A stretch of DNA of 64,000 bases from Rossellomorea vietnamensis (GTDB lineage Bacteria > Bacillota > Bacilli > Bacillales > Bacillaceae_B). The notes beneath the pieces were generated by a model. The model saw only the letters and a program-made list of their open reading frames with translations. It was not told the origin of the DNA and did not search any database. Shown one piece after another: positions 24,734 to 32,192 of this stretch. Location of the stretch: assembly GCF_008180415.1 (NCBI RefSeq), contig NZ_VTEI01000005.1, forward strand, positions 14,767 to 78,766. Direction: 5' to 3'. Positions within the stretch are counted from its first letter, which is position 1, and the number at the start of each line of letters is the position of its first letter. The translations under genes were made by a program, and so were the position numbers.

Positions 24734-26347
24734 ATGGATGATCCAAAACAGGAAAGTCGGAAGCTGGAGAAAATCAGTCCGTTTGAGTTGAAAGACAAAC
24801 TTATAGATCTGGCAACAGGAAAAAAGAGAATGACGAGGTCCATGCTTGATGCAGGCCGGGGGAATCCCAATTGGATTGCCGCTTCACCAAGGGAAGCATT
24901 TTTCGCTCTCGGACAATTTGCAGTTACGGAATCGAGAAGGGTCTGGAATGAAGGGGATCTCGCCGGGATGCCAAATCATGCGGGGATGGCCGACCGATTC
25001 TATCAGTATGTTGAGGAACATAGGACAGCACCCGGGATTTCTTTGTTGAAGGAAATTGTGGATTATGGGATCCACACAAAACAGTTTGAAAAGGATGCCT
25101 GGCTCTATGAATTGGTAGATGGAATCATCGGCGATAACTATCCTAATCCTGACCGTATGCTTGTCAGGACGGAAAAAGTTGTTCATGATTTTTTATCCAA
25201 AGAGATGTGCGGCAGCGATACGACTTGCGGCACATTTGATATTTTTGCTGTTGAAGGGGCAACGGCCGCGATGTGTTATATCTTTGAGACACTTTACAAA
25301 AATCATCTTCTGCCCCACGGATCAAAAATCGCCCTGATGGTTCCTATTTTCCCTCCATACATAGAAATACCGGAACTGCCCAACAATGATTATCATCTCG
25401 TCAATATCCGGGCGGCTGAAATTGATGAAGAAGGCCATCATACTTGGCAATACCCTGCAGAAGAGCTGGACAAGTTAAAGGATAAGGATATCAAGGCACT
25501 TTTTCTTGTAAATCCAAGCAATCCGCCATCTGTCGCCTTAAAAAAAGAATCCATTGAGAAGATCATAGACATCGTAAAAAATGATAATCCGAACCTCATG
25601 ATTATCTCGGATGATGTGTACGGTACATTTGTTGAAGGCTTCCGGTCTCTGATGGTTGATTTGCCTTATAATACGATTGGGGTGTATTCTTTTTCAAAAT
25701 ATTTTGGTGTGACAGGCTGGCGGCTGGGGACCATCGCAATCAACGAAAACAGTGTGTTTGACCAGTTGATCCGGGAGCTGCCGGAAGTAGAGAGAACGGT
25801 TTTAAATAAAAGGTATGCGTCGCTTACACAGAATCCGGATGAATTGAAATTCATTGACCGAATGGTAGCCGACAGCAGGGACGTTGCGCTGAACCATACG
25901 GCTGGCTTATCAACACCCCAGCAGATCCAGATGGCAATCTTTTCAATATTCGCCATGCTTGATAAGAAGAATAAGTATAAGCAAAAAACGAATGACATAT
26001 TGAAGAGAAGAATGGTGTTATTATACGAGGGCTTGGAGCTGCCAAAGAAGCATTTGCCGAACGACGCTGACTACTATACAGAGATTGATTTGGAAATCTG
26101 GTGCAAACTTCATTATGAAGAAGGGTTCCTGGATTACCTGAAAACGAATTATAAGCCGGTGGATATCTTGTACCGCCTGGCTGAAAAGTCTTCCATCGTC
26201 TTAATGAGCGGAGAAGGTTTCATGGCTCCCGAATGGTCGATTCGTGTATCTCTTGCCAATTTGGAGGATGAGGCATACTCTGAAATTGGACGGGAGTTAA
26301 AGATGGTTCTGGATGATTATTTGGTTGAGTGGAAAGAACAAGTTTAA
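24734..26347 (+). CDS. aspD: Aspartate 4-decarboxylase / bifunctional aspartate aminotransferase
   Basis: 537 residues, the length of AspD rather than of ordinary aminotransferases (about 400). PLP-binding Lys is near residue 322 in SFSKYFGVTGWRLG; other fold I signs are FLVNPSNPPSVAL and IISDDVYGTF. The AspD-specific opening (DAGRGNPNWIAASPREAFF) and GIPLH-free N-terminal extension are present. The enzyme converts L-aspartate to L-alanine and CO2 and usually works with the AspT antiporter to build proton motive force; no aspT is adjacent here, and the next gene is a broken EamA transporter. TTAGGAGGAG precedes the ATG. Monocistronic as far as can be seen. Confidence 0.9.
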   Translation: MDDPKQESRKLEKISPFELKDKLIDLATGKKRMTRSMLDAGRGNPNWIAASPREAFFALGQFAVTESRRVWNEGDLAGMPNHAGMADRFYQYVEEHRTAPGISLLKEIVDYGIHTKQFEKDAWLYELVDGIIGDNYPNPDRMLVRTEKVVHDFLSKEMCGSDTTCGTFDIFAVEGATAAMCYIFETLYKNHLLPHGSKIALMVPIFPPYIEIPELPNNDYHLVNIRAAEIDEEGHHTWQYPAEELDKLKDKDIKALFLVNPSNPPSVALKKESIEKIIDIVKNDNPNLMIISDDVYGTFVEGFRSLMVDLPYNTIGVYSFSKYFGVTGWRLGTIAINENSVFDQLIRELPEVERTVLNKRYASLTQNPDELKFIDRMVADSRDVALNHTAGLSTPQQIQMAIFSIFAMLDKKNKYKQKTNDILKRRMVLLYEGLELPKKHLPNDADYYTEIDLEIWCKLHYEEGFLDYLKTNYKPVDILYRLAEKSSIVLMSGEGFMAPEWSIRVSLANLEDEAYSEIGRELKMVLDDYLVEWKEQV

Positions 26348-26625
26348 TCACCATAATATTATTATGTAAACAAACCATTTTTAAAAATACCTTGAAGCTC
26401 ATGGGATGCAAATAATTTTTGAAAAATAACAGTGAAACGGCAGAGGAAATTTTTCATCTGCTCTTTTCCTGTTTATTTGAACTGACCAGGTTTTAGGTGT
26501 GTAATCAAGGGAATTACCGTAATACCTTTTTCAAGGAGCATGGTTCAATTCTTGCTAATATTGTAAGCATGTTATTCCTTGTTATGTAAATACAGGTGAA
26601 AGCCTTTTAATACAGGAGGAAGACG
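26348..26625. other. Intergenic region after aspD
   Basis: Just under 280 bp with no reading frame. The stretch 26430-26480 (GCAGAGGAAATTTTTCATCTGCTCTTTTCCTG) contains a weak inverted repeat, AGCAGATG with GGCAGAGG-like sequence, that may end aspD transcription; nothing else is visible. Confidence 0.25.
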
Positions 26626-27497
26626 ATGAAATACGGAGGTGTAGGGTTAATGATGTTAGCCGCTGTATGCTGGGGCATTAGCGGCGGAATTGCCGGTATT
26701 TTAATGGGGAAAGGGTGGGATCCAATTGTGATCTCGCTATACCGGGGAGCTGTTGGATTCCTATGTTTTTTCATATGGTTTCTGTTTCAAGTTAAACAGA
26801 ATTGGTTTTCCAATAGGCGTTTTTATTTATGGTCAATCTTGGCAGGGGCAGGCGTCGCCGGAAATTTCACTTTTTATTTCTTGAGCATTCAGGCTGCCAG
26901 CATTCCTATTGCTTCTACTTTAATGTACACGGCTCCTGTCTTCGTCCTTTTGCTCTCGTTCCCGCGCTGGGAAAAGAGCGTTCGACTTGGTTTAAAAGGG
27001 GATCCATTGCAGGGGTGCTTGCAGGAATCATCCTCCTTACAGGCGCGTACAATCTCGAAACCATTTCAATAAGTTTTCTAGGGATAGCAGCTGGTCTGGC
27101 TGCCGGCCTTTCTTATGTACTGTTTATATTTGGATTCAAAAACGCTTCTTCGATTGGAAAGCTGCAAACCACATTAACCATTGCCTTTTTTTCATTTTGT
27201 ATCATTCTTTTTCTATTATCGAACAAAGGGGAAGCAGCTAGTGTATTGACTTCAGCTGACATAAGCTGGTTTCTGCTGTTAGGAATTCTCGGTGTGGGAA
27301 TCTCCTTTATATTTTATGTCCTTGGCATTCAAAAGACTGCTCCGACAACAGCTTCAATGGTGGCAATGATCGAACCGGTCACAGCTTCATTATTTGGTCT
27401 CTTGATTCTGGGTGACCACTTGAACCTGATTCAATACCTTGGAATGGCGATCATTCTTACTACCATCACTTTACTTAGTGTAAAGCAGTCTGGGTAA
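26626..27497 (+). pseudogene. EamA/DMT-family transporter broken by a one-base frameshift
   Basis: The first frame encodes the first EamA half (AAVCWGISGGIAGILMG, YRGAVGFLCFF, IPIASTLMYTAPVFVLLLSF) to about 26960. The second half continues in the next frame (ALGKERSTWFKRGSIAGV, ... QKTAPTTASMVAMIEPVTAS, LGMAIILTTITLLS). Removing one C from the CCC run at 26961-26963 would restore LSFALGKERSTW and a full ten-helix transporter of about 290 residues. Either a recent mutation or a base-calling error. The family exports or imports small metabolites. AGGAGGAAG precedes the ATG. Confidence 0.85.
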
Positions 27498-27647
27498 GTT
27501 TGCAGTCTGGTATTATACCGGATAGAAGGCAGTTAAAAAACCAGTTTAATAATTCATTCTACTCATCCTCTAGGCGAATGGGACCACATCATATCATTGT
27601 ATTCATACAATGATATAAAGAAAACCGGAATGAAGAGGGTGAGAAAT

Positions 27648-28247
27648 GTGGATGATTTTTACAGTACATTGCTTGAAACAGCAGGGGGCTGGATTCAGGC
27701 AGCTGGAGCGGCTATAGTTTCTGTCGGCGGGACGATTTTAGCCAGCACTTCAGAAGAATCTTCGGTGGAAAAAGGCTTAAAGCTCGTGGCTATTGGAAAT
27801 GGCATTGAAGCTGCGGGAAACTCACTTCAAGCTATAGGGAGAGAAAAGGCTGCTGTTGAAAAACGTATGAATCTTACTATCTTCGGTGCCTGGCTTCAGG
27901 CAGCAGGAAACGTTACCAATGTTGCTGCAGCCCTTCTTATTCTAGACGAAGAGGAAGAGAGCGGCTTCAAGCTTGACGTCTTAGGAGACTCTGTTCAATT
28001 TCTAGGAGCCCTAAGTGAAACAGTTGGATTACGTTCATCAGAAGAAAGCCCTTTCTTAAAGACTTTGGTTTCAGGGAATCTCATCCAGTCATTCGGACTT
28101 CTCATTGAAGCAATAGGGGCTTTGTACATTGTTAAGGGTCAAATGAAATTGGGGGAAAGAATTAAAGCAATAGGAAATTATATTCAAACAGCTGGAGTGA
28201 CGGTTGCTGCAATCGGATTGACGGAGAAATTGGAATCAGAAGAGTAA
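27648..28247 (+). CDS. DUF6944-type repetitive protein
   Basis: 199 residues built from about six imperfect repeats of the form G-x-x-I/L-Q-A-x-G-(6-8)-I-G: ETAGGWIQAAGAAIVSVGG, GNGIEAAGNSLQAIGRE, GAWLQAAGNVTNVAAAL, GDSVQFLGALSETVGL, GNLIQSFGLLIEAIGAL and GNYIQTAGVTVAAIGL. The repeats are amphipathic to hydrophobic, with no signal peptide, and may pack as a helical bundle at a membrane. GTG at 27648 with AGAGGGTGAG upstream is preferred; ATG at 27630 is an alternative. Function unknown. A decayed paralogue lies at 13635-14182, so the gene has been duplicated in this genome. Confidence 0.75.
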   Translation: MDDFYSTLLETAGGWIQAAGAAIVSVGGTILASTSEESSVEKGLKLVAIGNGIEAAGNSLQAIGREKAAVEKRMNLTIFGAWLQAAGNVTNVAAALLILDEEEESGFKLDVLGDSVQFLGALSETVGLRSSEESPFLKTLVSGNLIQSFGLLIEAIGALYIVKGQMKLGERIKAIGNYIQTAGVTVAAIGLTEKLESEE

Positions 28248-28380
28248 GCTTTCTTTCAAAAGGAAATGAAAACTTTCAATATAGTGTTATTGCATATTTA
28301 GGCGTTATTTATGGGGCGTTAGAATGTAGTCTAAGAATTGCCTTATTTAAAGGGAACTGCTCTTATTCGAAGAGACCTCT

Positions 28381-28733
28381 TTAATTTTCTACACGCTTTT
28401 CTAACTTAAAGATGTGATTATCCATGTGTGTAAGTCTGCTATTAAGGTAATCAAATTCGGACTCAGTGTATTTACGAGAAGTCTTTAACAAAGCAACTAC
28501 ATCCTGAGTTTGGGATGCTTCAATCCTATCTACTGTTTCTTGTACTTTATCAACAGAGCCTTCTAAGCTTCTGACAGAATCCTTTAAACCATTAACAGTA
28601 CCTTTCATATTTTAAAAGAACTCTCCAAGTTTCCGACAGAACCTTCAACTTTCTCAAGACTTCCATTCATTTCAACTGCCAATTTTTGACCTTGTCTTAA
28701 TTCCAGCAATATTTGATATAACACTTCTTCCAG
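28381..28733 (-). pseudogene. Small coiled-coil protein, frameshifted
   Basis: Minus strand. An upstream frame (from about 28733, ribosome site AAAAGGAGGGG) reads EEVLYQILLELRQGQKLAV and EMNGSLEKVEGSVGNLESSF before stopping at 28610. The next frame continues the same heptad pattern: MKGTVNGLKDSVRSLEGSV, then DKVQETVDRIEASQ and a C-terminal half ending KLEKRVEN (28608-28381). One A lost from TTTTAAAAT near 28612 would explain the break. The initiation codon also appears degraded (CTG or GTG only). The intact form would be a soluble all-helical protein of about 117 residues of unknown function. Confidence 0.6.
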
Positions 28734-28852
28734 TTTTAACCCCTCCTTTTAATGTATTATAGCACAGTGGTCTAAGAGGAACGGTAGTCTTATTTTGTTG
28801 AATTTGTGGTTGTTTAAGGTAAAAATTTTAGTGATTTTGTCTTACATCAGAG

Positions 28853-28938
28853 ACCTTTTAGTTAGGCAGATAGGAGCTGCTCTCCCTTTGAAAACTGAAA
28901 AAATTAGTATCCAGGGATTTCTGAAAGCAACTCGTTTT
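28853..28938. repeat. Probable decayed partial copy of the MITE-like element
   Basis: AGGAGCTGCTCT, TTAGTATCCAGGGATTTCTGAA and AGCAACT match, in order, the inner and right part of copy 1 at 20787-20850. Terminal inverted repeats are not recognisable. The rest of the gap 28740-29073 shows no gene. Confidence 0.35.
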
Positions 28939-29073
28939 ACCATCTTACATTGATCAGAAGTTTCATCGCTTCAGGTTTGATATAATGAATTCTATAATCT
29001 ATTAAGGGCCGATATTCGGGTATTGAGCTAAGTACTGGTGCAAAAGACCCTTAATCATGGAGAAATATGACTA

Positions 29074-29280
29074 CTATTGCCTGCCGCGTTTCTTTTTTCT
29101 TTCAAGGTAATCCTCGTACAATAATTCATAACACACTTCCGCAGCTTCGAATGGATTTTTACCCTGGACCATTACCTCTTTATATTCAGCGATATAGCCA
29201 TCCTTAATTTTCTTCACCCATACTGTTACATTAGGACTCTTCTCTTTGCCAGGCACGAGAAAAAGCGAAAACTGTTTCAT
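29074..29280 (-). CDS. Small conserved-type protein of unknown function
   Basis: 68 residues, basic C-terminus (YLERKKKRGRQ), no membrane segment. Reads as a compact beta-beta-alpha protein (VTVWVKKIKDGYIAEYKEV, then NPFEAAEVCYELLYEDYL). ATG at 29280 is preferred, with AAAGGGG about 12 bases upstream; a GTG seven codons earlier overlaps that site. Not recognised. Confidence 0.55.
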   Translation of the reverse strand: MKQFSLFLVPGKEKSPNVTVWVKKIKDGYIAEYKEVMVQGKNPFEAAEVCYELLYEDYLERKKKRGRQ

Positions 29281-29476
29281 TGAAAAAAACACCCCTTTCA
29301 CTATATTTTACCATTTTTATCTTCTGATGGGCTCTTTTTTTTTGCAAAGGGATAGTTCCTTATAGGGCTTTACTGGGGTAAAGTGATTTCTATCCATTTT
29401 CGCAGTTTGTACTTGGAATGATTGTTCCTGTACCTTTCTATATATATTAAAAAGGGATATAAGAGGTGGGGATGCT

Positions 29477-29830
29477 GTGAATTTCAATATGTCTTCTGCA
29501 AAGCTGCTGGCATTGAACTTACAAGGTTTTTTAGATTTAGTGAATCGAACATACCGGCAACATTCATTCATCGTTTTGAATCAGGATATTTTATATCGGC
29601 TGAACCTGCTGGTGGAGGAATTCAGGCTTCAGGTTTTAACCGATGAGCTGATCCGGCTAACAAAGTATGAGGACGAAGAAAAACAAACTCTGGTGAACAT
29701 CGAAAAAGTACATGAAAAGATAATTATTATAGAGGAATTCATCGAGCACAATTATGATGATTTGTTTCTTTTTTCAGGAAGGGTATATAGCATTCTTTCC
29801 ATTATCAATTCGCTTTATCATCAGAGTTGA
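29477..29830 (+). CDS. Hypothetical helical protein
   Basis: 117 residues, mostly helical, rich in Leu, Ile, Glu and Tyr (LNLQGFLDLVNRTYRQ; NIEKVHEKIIIIEEFIEHN). No signal peptide, membrane segment or catalytic motif. GTG start with AAGAGGTGGGG upstream. Stands alone, with a hairpin terminator 170 bp further on. Function not recognised. Confidence 0.6.
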   Translation: MNFNMSSAKLLALNLQGFLDLVNRTYRQHSFIVLNQDILYRLNLLVEEFRLQVLTDELIRLTKYEDEEKQTLVNIEKVHEKIIIIEEFIEHNYDDLFLFSGRVYSILSIINSLYHQS

Positions 29831-29997
29831 TGATGGGTGGATATCATAATCACCATCCTTTAAAGGGGCATGCTGTTATCGGTGCTTCTTCTGTGAAAGC
29901 AAGAAGTTCGGAACCGAACAACTTATTATACGTCCTGCCATATGGAGATCTATAAGAGGTGGTTGGAAGGGAAGCAATAATTCATACTTAATGAAAG

Positions 29998-30022
29998 TAA
30001 CCTCCAGGAATTCTGGAGGTTA
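29998..30022. terminator. Hairpin terminator, 10-bp perfect stem
   Basis: TAACCTCCAG pairs with CTGGAGGTTA around GAATT, followed by TTAAA. Possibly ends the gene at 29477-29830, or an unseen transcript between 29831 and 29997. Confidence 0.5.
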
Positions 30023-30075
30023 TTAAAGATCTATTAATTGGGGAAGTCATCTTTGAAATTTAAAGCATTTATTAC

Positions 30076-30235
30076 TCTTCTTCAGAATCTTCTTCTTCAT
30101 CTAGGTCTGGTGTCAGTGCCAAGTGCCACTATCGCTCTCTTCTGGGTCCTCGTTCAACATTCCTTCGTTGTCTTCTTCAGATGCCGGATTACCTTCATCA
30201 GTTCCTTCACCATCACCGGAAGTATATAAGCAGAA
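30076..30235 (-). pseudogene. Remnant of an acidic protein tail
   Basis: Minus strand reads SGDGEGTDEGNPASEEDNEG and MLNEDPEESDSGTWH, then after a one-base shift LTPDLDEEEDSEEE and a stop. Such Glu/Asp-rich tails end secreted or LysM-type proteins of this organism. The upstream part is missing. Confidence 0.35.
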
Positions 30236-30245
30236 CCGGTAATAA

Positions 30246-30286
30246 AAAAACAAGCGTAAGGATAGATTCCTCATGCTTGTTTTTTA
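30246..30286 (-). terminator. Terminator overlapping the end of the kinase gene
   Basis: On the minus strand AAAAAACAAGC pairs with GCTTGTTTTTT. The first arm includes the last codons of the kinase gene and the stop codon TGA lies in the loop. Confidence 0.75.
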
Positions 30287-31077
30287 AGTTGAAGCTTTTC
30301 AATAATAGCTGCAACATCAACAGAGATGTCATTGATATGATCATATGCCTCTTCTATTCGCAGCATTTTTCTGACTACCTTTTTGGTATCCTCGGATATG
30401 TTTAGTTCTTCTTCCCAGGTCCGTTCTTGCTTGGAAACTGGTTGAAAGTTGGAATAGAGCAAAAAGAGAAGAAAGTGTCCTAATGCATAATAATCACTTT
30501 TATATGAGTTTTCACGAAAAAGGTCTTTTTCAGAAGTTTTATTTTGTAAAGACTGAGTATGAGAATTTTCGTCAAATACAGCAAGGCCAAAGTCGATAAC
30601 ATGAATGCCCTTTTCGTTTTGAATAATATTGGGCAGGCGCAGATCACGATGGATGCACTGACGCTCATGCAGGTTTTGAACAATTGAAGTAACCTCCAGG
30701 AGAATGGACAAGCTCTCTCTTTCAGAATAAATGCGGCCTTCATTCAAAATGAGGTCTTCAAAATTCGCCCCGTGGATATGCTCCATCACAAGGTACACAT
30801 TTTTCCTTTCTTGGAAGAGATCGATCTTTTTGGGTATGGAGGGGTGATCCAGCTTGGAAAGGGTTTCAGCCTCTTCAATAAGCATTCCTTCGCAATTCTT
30901 TCCTTTTCGCTTTCTGTTCCGCTTAACCACGACGATCTCATCCTTCTTTTTATCAGAAGCCAAATAGACCTGTCCGTAGCTTCCTTGCCCAATAAAATAT
31001 AGAATGCTGTATCTTTCATTAAGGGTCGTTCCTTTTTTTAGAGGGAGGTTCCATAAGTTTTTAAGAAAGTGAAGCAT
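30271..31077 (-). CDS. Soluble eukaryotic-type Ser/Thr protein kinase
   Basis: 268 residues, a bare kinase domain without transmembrane or PASTA parts. Gly loop GQGSYGQVYLA (about 30-40), Lys of strand 3 in IVVVKRNRK, Glu of helix C in EEAETLSKLDHPSIP, hinge VMEHIHG, catalytic loop CIHRDLRLPNII, and DFGLAVFDE. All essential residues are present, but the usual HRDLK reads HRDLR. Similar short kinases (YbdM type) occur in Bacillus. The gene follows a 58-residue basic protein by six bases with no clear ribosome site of its own, so translation is probably coupled, and a manganese riboswitch precedes both. Likely substrate: the small upstream protein (inference). Confidence 0.9.
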   Translation of the reverse strand: MLHFLKNLWNLPLKKGTTLNERYSILYFIGQGSYGQVYLASDKKKDEIVVVKRNRKRKGKNCEGMLIEEAETLSKLDHPSIPKKIDLFQERKNVYLVMEHIHGANFEDLILNEGRIYSERESLSILLEVTSIVQNLHERQCIHRDLRLPNIIQNEKGIHVIDFGLAVFDENSHTQSLQNKTSEKDLFRENSYKSDYYALGHFLLFLLYSNFQPVSKQERTWEEELNISEDTKKVVRKMLRIEEAYDHINDISVDVAAIIEKLQLKKQA

Positions 31078-31083
31078 TTGTTA

Positions 31084-31260
31084 TCAGCTGCTGCTGTAAG
31101 ATCTGAAGAAGCCGCTTGATTTATGTTTTCTCTTATAATGCGAATGACCATACTTGGAAGGGTGATGGCCGGAATATCTTTTTTTTGAATAGCGGCTGCT
31201 GCTGGAGTATCTGCGATGTGACTTACTGCTGAGAAGACTTTTTAAGATTTTCTTTAACAT
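31084..31260 (-). CDS. 58-residue Ser/Tyr/His/Lys/Arg-rich protein, CotG-like composition
   Basis: Reads MLKKILKSLLSSKSHRRYSS, then SSRYSKKRYSGHHPSKYGHS, HYKRKHKSSGFFRSYSSS and TGA at 31084. Eighteen of 58 residues are Ser, the rest mainly Lys, Arg, His and Tyr; only the first ten residues are hydrophobic. GGGGA stands about six bases before the ATG. It is the first gene after the manganese riboswitch and terminator and is six bases upstream of the kinase. Composition recalls the Ser/Lys/His/Tyr-rich CotG spore coat protein, which CotH kinase phosphorylates; no sequence homology is claimed. Expected pI is very high, so nucleic-acid binding is an alternative role. Confidence 0.7.
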   Translation of the reverse strand: MLKKILKSLLSSKSHRRYSSSSRYSKKRYSGHHPSKYGHSHYKRKHKSSGFFRSYSSS

Positions 31261-31292
31261 GATAATTCCCCGTTTCTATTTTTTTAAAAATA

Positions 31293-31325
31293 TAAAAAAC
31301 ACTCTGCCGAAAGATGGTAAAGTGT
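31293..31325 (-). terminator. Riboswitch-controlled terminator
   Basis: On the minus strand ACACTTT pairs with AGAGTGT (one wobble) and is followed by six T. The preceding GGTAAAG (31339-31345 region) can instead pair with CTTTACC of this stem, giving a possible antiterminator. Confidence 0.7.
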
Positions 31326-31338
31326 CTGCGTAAAAAGG

Positions 31339-31446
31339 GGCTTTACCAATCAAGGCAAAGGTCTCGCTAACAACAAATGCTGCCGACCAGGCCGAGGATT
31401 TCTCCCGTAGTGACGACCTGATTGTAAAAGCTACTCCCCTTTGGAG
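31339..31446 (-). promoter_or_regulatory. yybP-ykoY manganese riboswitch
   Basis: Minus strand order: AAAGGGGAGTAGC (31430-31442), GGTCGTCACTACGGGAGA, GCCTGGTCGGCAGC, then GCGAGACCTTTGCC (31354-31367). GGGGAGUAGC and GAGACCUUUGCC are the two conserved loops that form the Mn2+ site in this Rfam class, and AAAGGGG at the start pairs with CCCCTTT after the second loop to form P1. A TATAAT-like box lies at 31453-31458. In known members Mn2+ favours read-through. The usual targets are TerC/MntP-type exporters; here the first downstream genes are a tiny basic protein and a kinase. Confidence 0.85.
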
Positions 31447-31458
31447 TATTTAATTATA

Positions 31459-31687
31459 ATTTAACTTTAGCAGTTGGGGACGGATTAAGCAATAACTATT
31501 TATGAGCGAGAAAGGCAGATTAGTTACTGTGGAAGGGATCATAGAACTCAGGAAGCAAGTAGTATGATGGCCAGGTTCTTAATGGAAAACAGTTGAAAAA
31601 TTCATCAATTTGCACTGGGTTGAGAAAATCAAAGATAAAAAAACAAGCAGTTTTCTATTTAATTAGACAATTAAATACCGAAAAGTA
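31459..31687. other. Intergenic region without recognised gene
   Basis: Between the riboswitch promoter and the GntR promoter. No reading frame with a ribosome site on either strand. Confidence 0.3.
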
Positions 31688-31737
31688 TTGTATTTAAGTG
31701 TTACATTTGTATATAATGTATGTAAAGTATATATACA
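31688..31737 (+). promoter_or_regulatory. Promoter and operator of the GntR-ABC operon
   Basis: TTGTAT (31688) and TATAAT (31712) are 18 bp apart. An inverted repeat TGTATATA (31708-31715) and TATATACA (31730-31737) overlaps the -10 box, a natural site for the YtrA-type GntR repressor encoded next. Confidence 0.6.
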
Positions 31738-31816
31738 ATTTTCTTTCGGCTGGCAATTTTAACGTTTTTACCTTAATACAAAGATACCTTGAAAAAATGA
31801 CAGAAGAGGGTTTTGC

Positions 31817-32188
31817 ATGAAAATTATTATATCCAACAGTTCAAAGGAGCCCATTTATGAACAAATTACGAACCAGGTCAAATCATCTATTTTAACAGGT
31901 GAGCTTCAGGAGGGGGCCGCGATACCTTCGATGCGCAAGCTTGCAAAGGACTTGCAAATAAGTGTGATAACAACCAAGCGCGCTTATGAAGAATTGGAGA
32001 AAGCAGGTTTTATCTATTCCATTGTTGGCAAAGGCTCGTTTGTTGCTGAACAGAATTTAGAAATGATATGGGAAAAAAAGCAGAAAGTCATTGAAGAGCA
32101 GCTGAGTGCAGTCATCACAAACAGCAGGGAGATCGGAATGTCACTGGATGAGCTTCAAGAGTTAATGAAGATTCTTTATGAGGAGTGA
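31817..32188 (+). CDS. GntR-family regulator, YtrA subfamily
   Basis: 123 residues. N-terminal winged helix: PIYEQITNQVKSSILTGEL, IPSMRKLAKDLQISVITTKR (recognition helix) and GKGSFVAEQ. The C-terminal part is a short two-helix dimerisation tail rather than a large effector domain, as in YtrA. YtrA proteins repress ABC transporter operons that respond to cell-wall-active compounds. It overlaps or abuts the ATPase gene (stop at 32188, next start 32193), so it is the first gene of the operon and presumably autoregulated. Confidence 0.9.
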   Translation: MKIIISNSSKEPIYEQITNQVKSSILTGELQEGAAIPSMRKLAKDLQISVITTKRAYEELEKAGFIYSIVGKGSFVAEQNLEMIWEKKQKVIEEQLSAVITNSREIGMSLDELQELMKILYEE

Positions 32189-32192
32189 TGAA

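Noticed and set aside
29317-29571. 84-codon minus-strand frame
   Set aside because: Overlaps the better supported plus-strand gene at 29477 and lacks a ribosome site.
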